Assembly: GCA_905479265.1 (NCBI GenBank)
Contig: CAJQLX010000019.1
Location: 23,165-87,164 of the forward strand
Origin: an uncultured Alphaproteobacteria bacterium
GTDB lineage: Bacteria > Pseudomonadota > Alphaproteobacteria > UBA7985
Direction of reading: 5' to 3'
DNA: 64,000 nt
Program-made: the position numbers and the translations under genes
The notes under the pieces: model-generated
Told to the model about the DNA's origin: nothing
Database searches by the model: none
The model's input: the letters and a program-made list of their open reading frames with translations, nothing else
Shown: positions 63,864-64,000 of the stretch, piece after piece
Layout: each line of letters begins with the position of its first letter
How positions within the stretch are numbered: position 1 is the first letter of the stretch

Positions 63864-64000
63864 TGATTCCCTTTTTTACAGAGCGGAGGCGACAGCCGAC
63901 CGGGCGCGCAGCGACCGAACTTGCGCGACGCGGGTTTGCGGCGAAGCCGATAACCCGTCGGCGCAACCAAACGCCGGTCGCCCCCAAGCAATCAGGCCGC
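63864..64000. other. GC-rich palindromic intergenic stretch at the window end
   Basis: A T run (CTTTTTT, near 63870-63876) follows the repeat and may mark a terminator for guaD. Then come more dyads, such as GGGTT-x-CGGC-GAA-GCCG-x-AACCC near 63931-63956. Minus-strand frames of about 65 codons here are Arg-rich by composition and show no protein features. No gene is called. Confidence 0.4.

Noticed and set aside
63781..63987. Minus-strand frames at the window end
   Set aside because: They cross the structured repeat and its palindromes; the Arg/Ala-rich products are composition artefacts.

Overview
The window looks like chromosomal DNA of an alphaproteobacterium. The evidence is a chain of lineage-typical neighbourhoods: rpoZ next to a long bifunctional rsh; acpS-lepB-lepB-rnc-era; mfd and sdhE divergent from recG; nuoA-F; a SelD-oxidoreductase fusion followed by mnmH; and a DUF1127 gene followed by hairpins with CCUCC loops, the arrangement of the Rhodobacter CcsR small RNAs. 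A Rhodobacterales-like origin is the best guess from sequence alone, but the order is not certain. I see no rRNA, tRNA, CRISPR array, insertion sequence or prophage.

Layout. 1-3.4 kb: the 5' part of an ammonium transporter gene (cut by the window edge) and three tandem paralogous secreted Cys-rich proteins of no family I recognise. 3.5-9 kb: rsh-rpoZ, a lysophospholipase-like hydrolase, yciB, a phosphotransferase and a DUF2842 membrane protein. 9-12.2 kb: selenophosphate and tRNA 2-selenouridine synthesis. 12.2-17.7 kb: envelope and miscellaneous genes. 17.8-20.7 kb: a NifS-like cysteine desulfurase with moeA and moaE. 20.7-27.7 kb: mfd, sdhE and recG. 28-31.4 kb: a DUF3179 protein and a large His/Met-rich FG-GAP protein. 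31.5-34.1 kb: divergent pyk and gap. 34.1-34.8 kb: a structured dispersed repeat and a small membrane protein with a visible promoter. 34.8-40.7 kb: nuoA-E, a two-domain RidA-like gene and nuoF, with no nuoG following. 40.7-44.8 kb: a pyrimidine-rich noncoding stretch, hupE, parC, DUF1127 and CcsR-like RNA. 44.8-48.7 kb: era, rnc, two lepB, acpS. 48.8-49.8 kb: azlCD. 49.8-54.3 kb: an alpha-galactoside locus (GPH symporter, AraC regulator, GH4 enzyme, methylglyoxal synthase). 54.4-63.7 kb: purine degradation. 63.7-64 kb: a second, inverted copy of the structured repeat and more palindromes.

How it fits together. The right end encodes most of the path from guanine and xanthine through urate to ureidoglycolate: guaD, xdhABC, uraH, uraD, puuE, alc and allA. 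Uricase is missing. Xanthine dehydrogenase needs sulfurated molybdenum cofactor, and the moeA/moaE/NifS-like cluster at 18-20.7 kb is a plausible supplier, by analogy with NifS4 and XdhC of Rhodobacter capsulatus. The amt gene at the left edge also fits nitrogen scavenging.

The most unusual items are: the three tandem secreted paralogs, which like the FG-GAP protein are predicted to begin with histidine after signal-peptide cleavage; the two-copy structured repeat with compensatory base changes and an apparently flipped centre; the two-domain RidA-like gene behind a terminator inside the nuo locus; and the triple-hairpin anti-Shine-Dalgarno RNA next to DUF1127.
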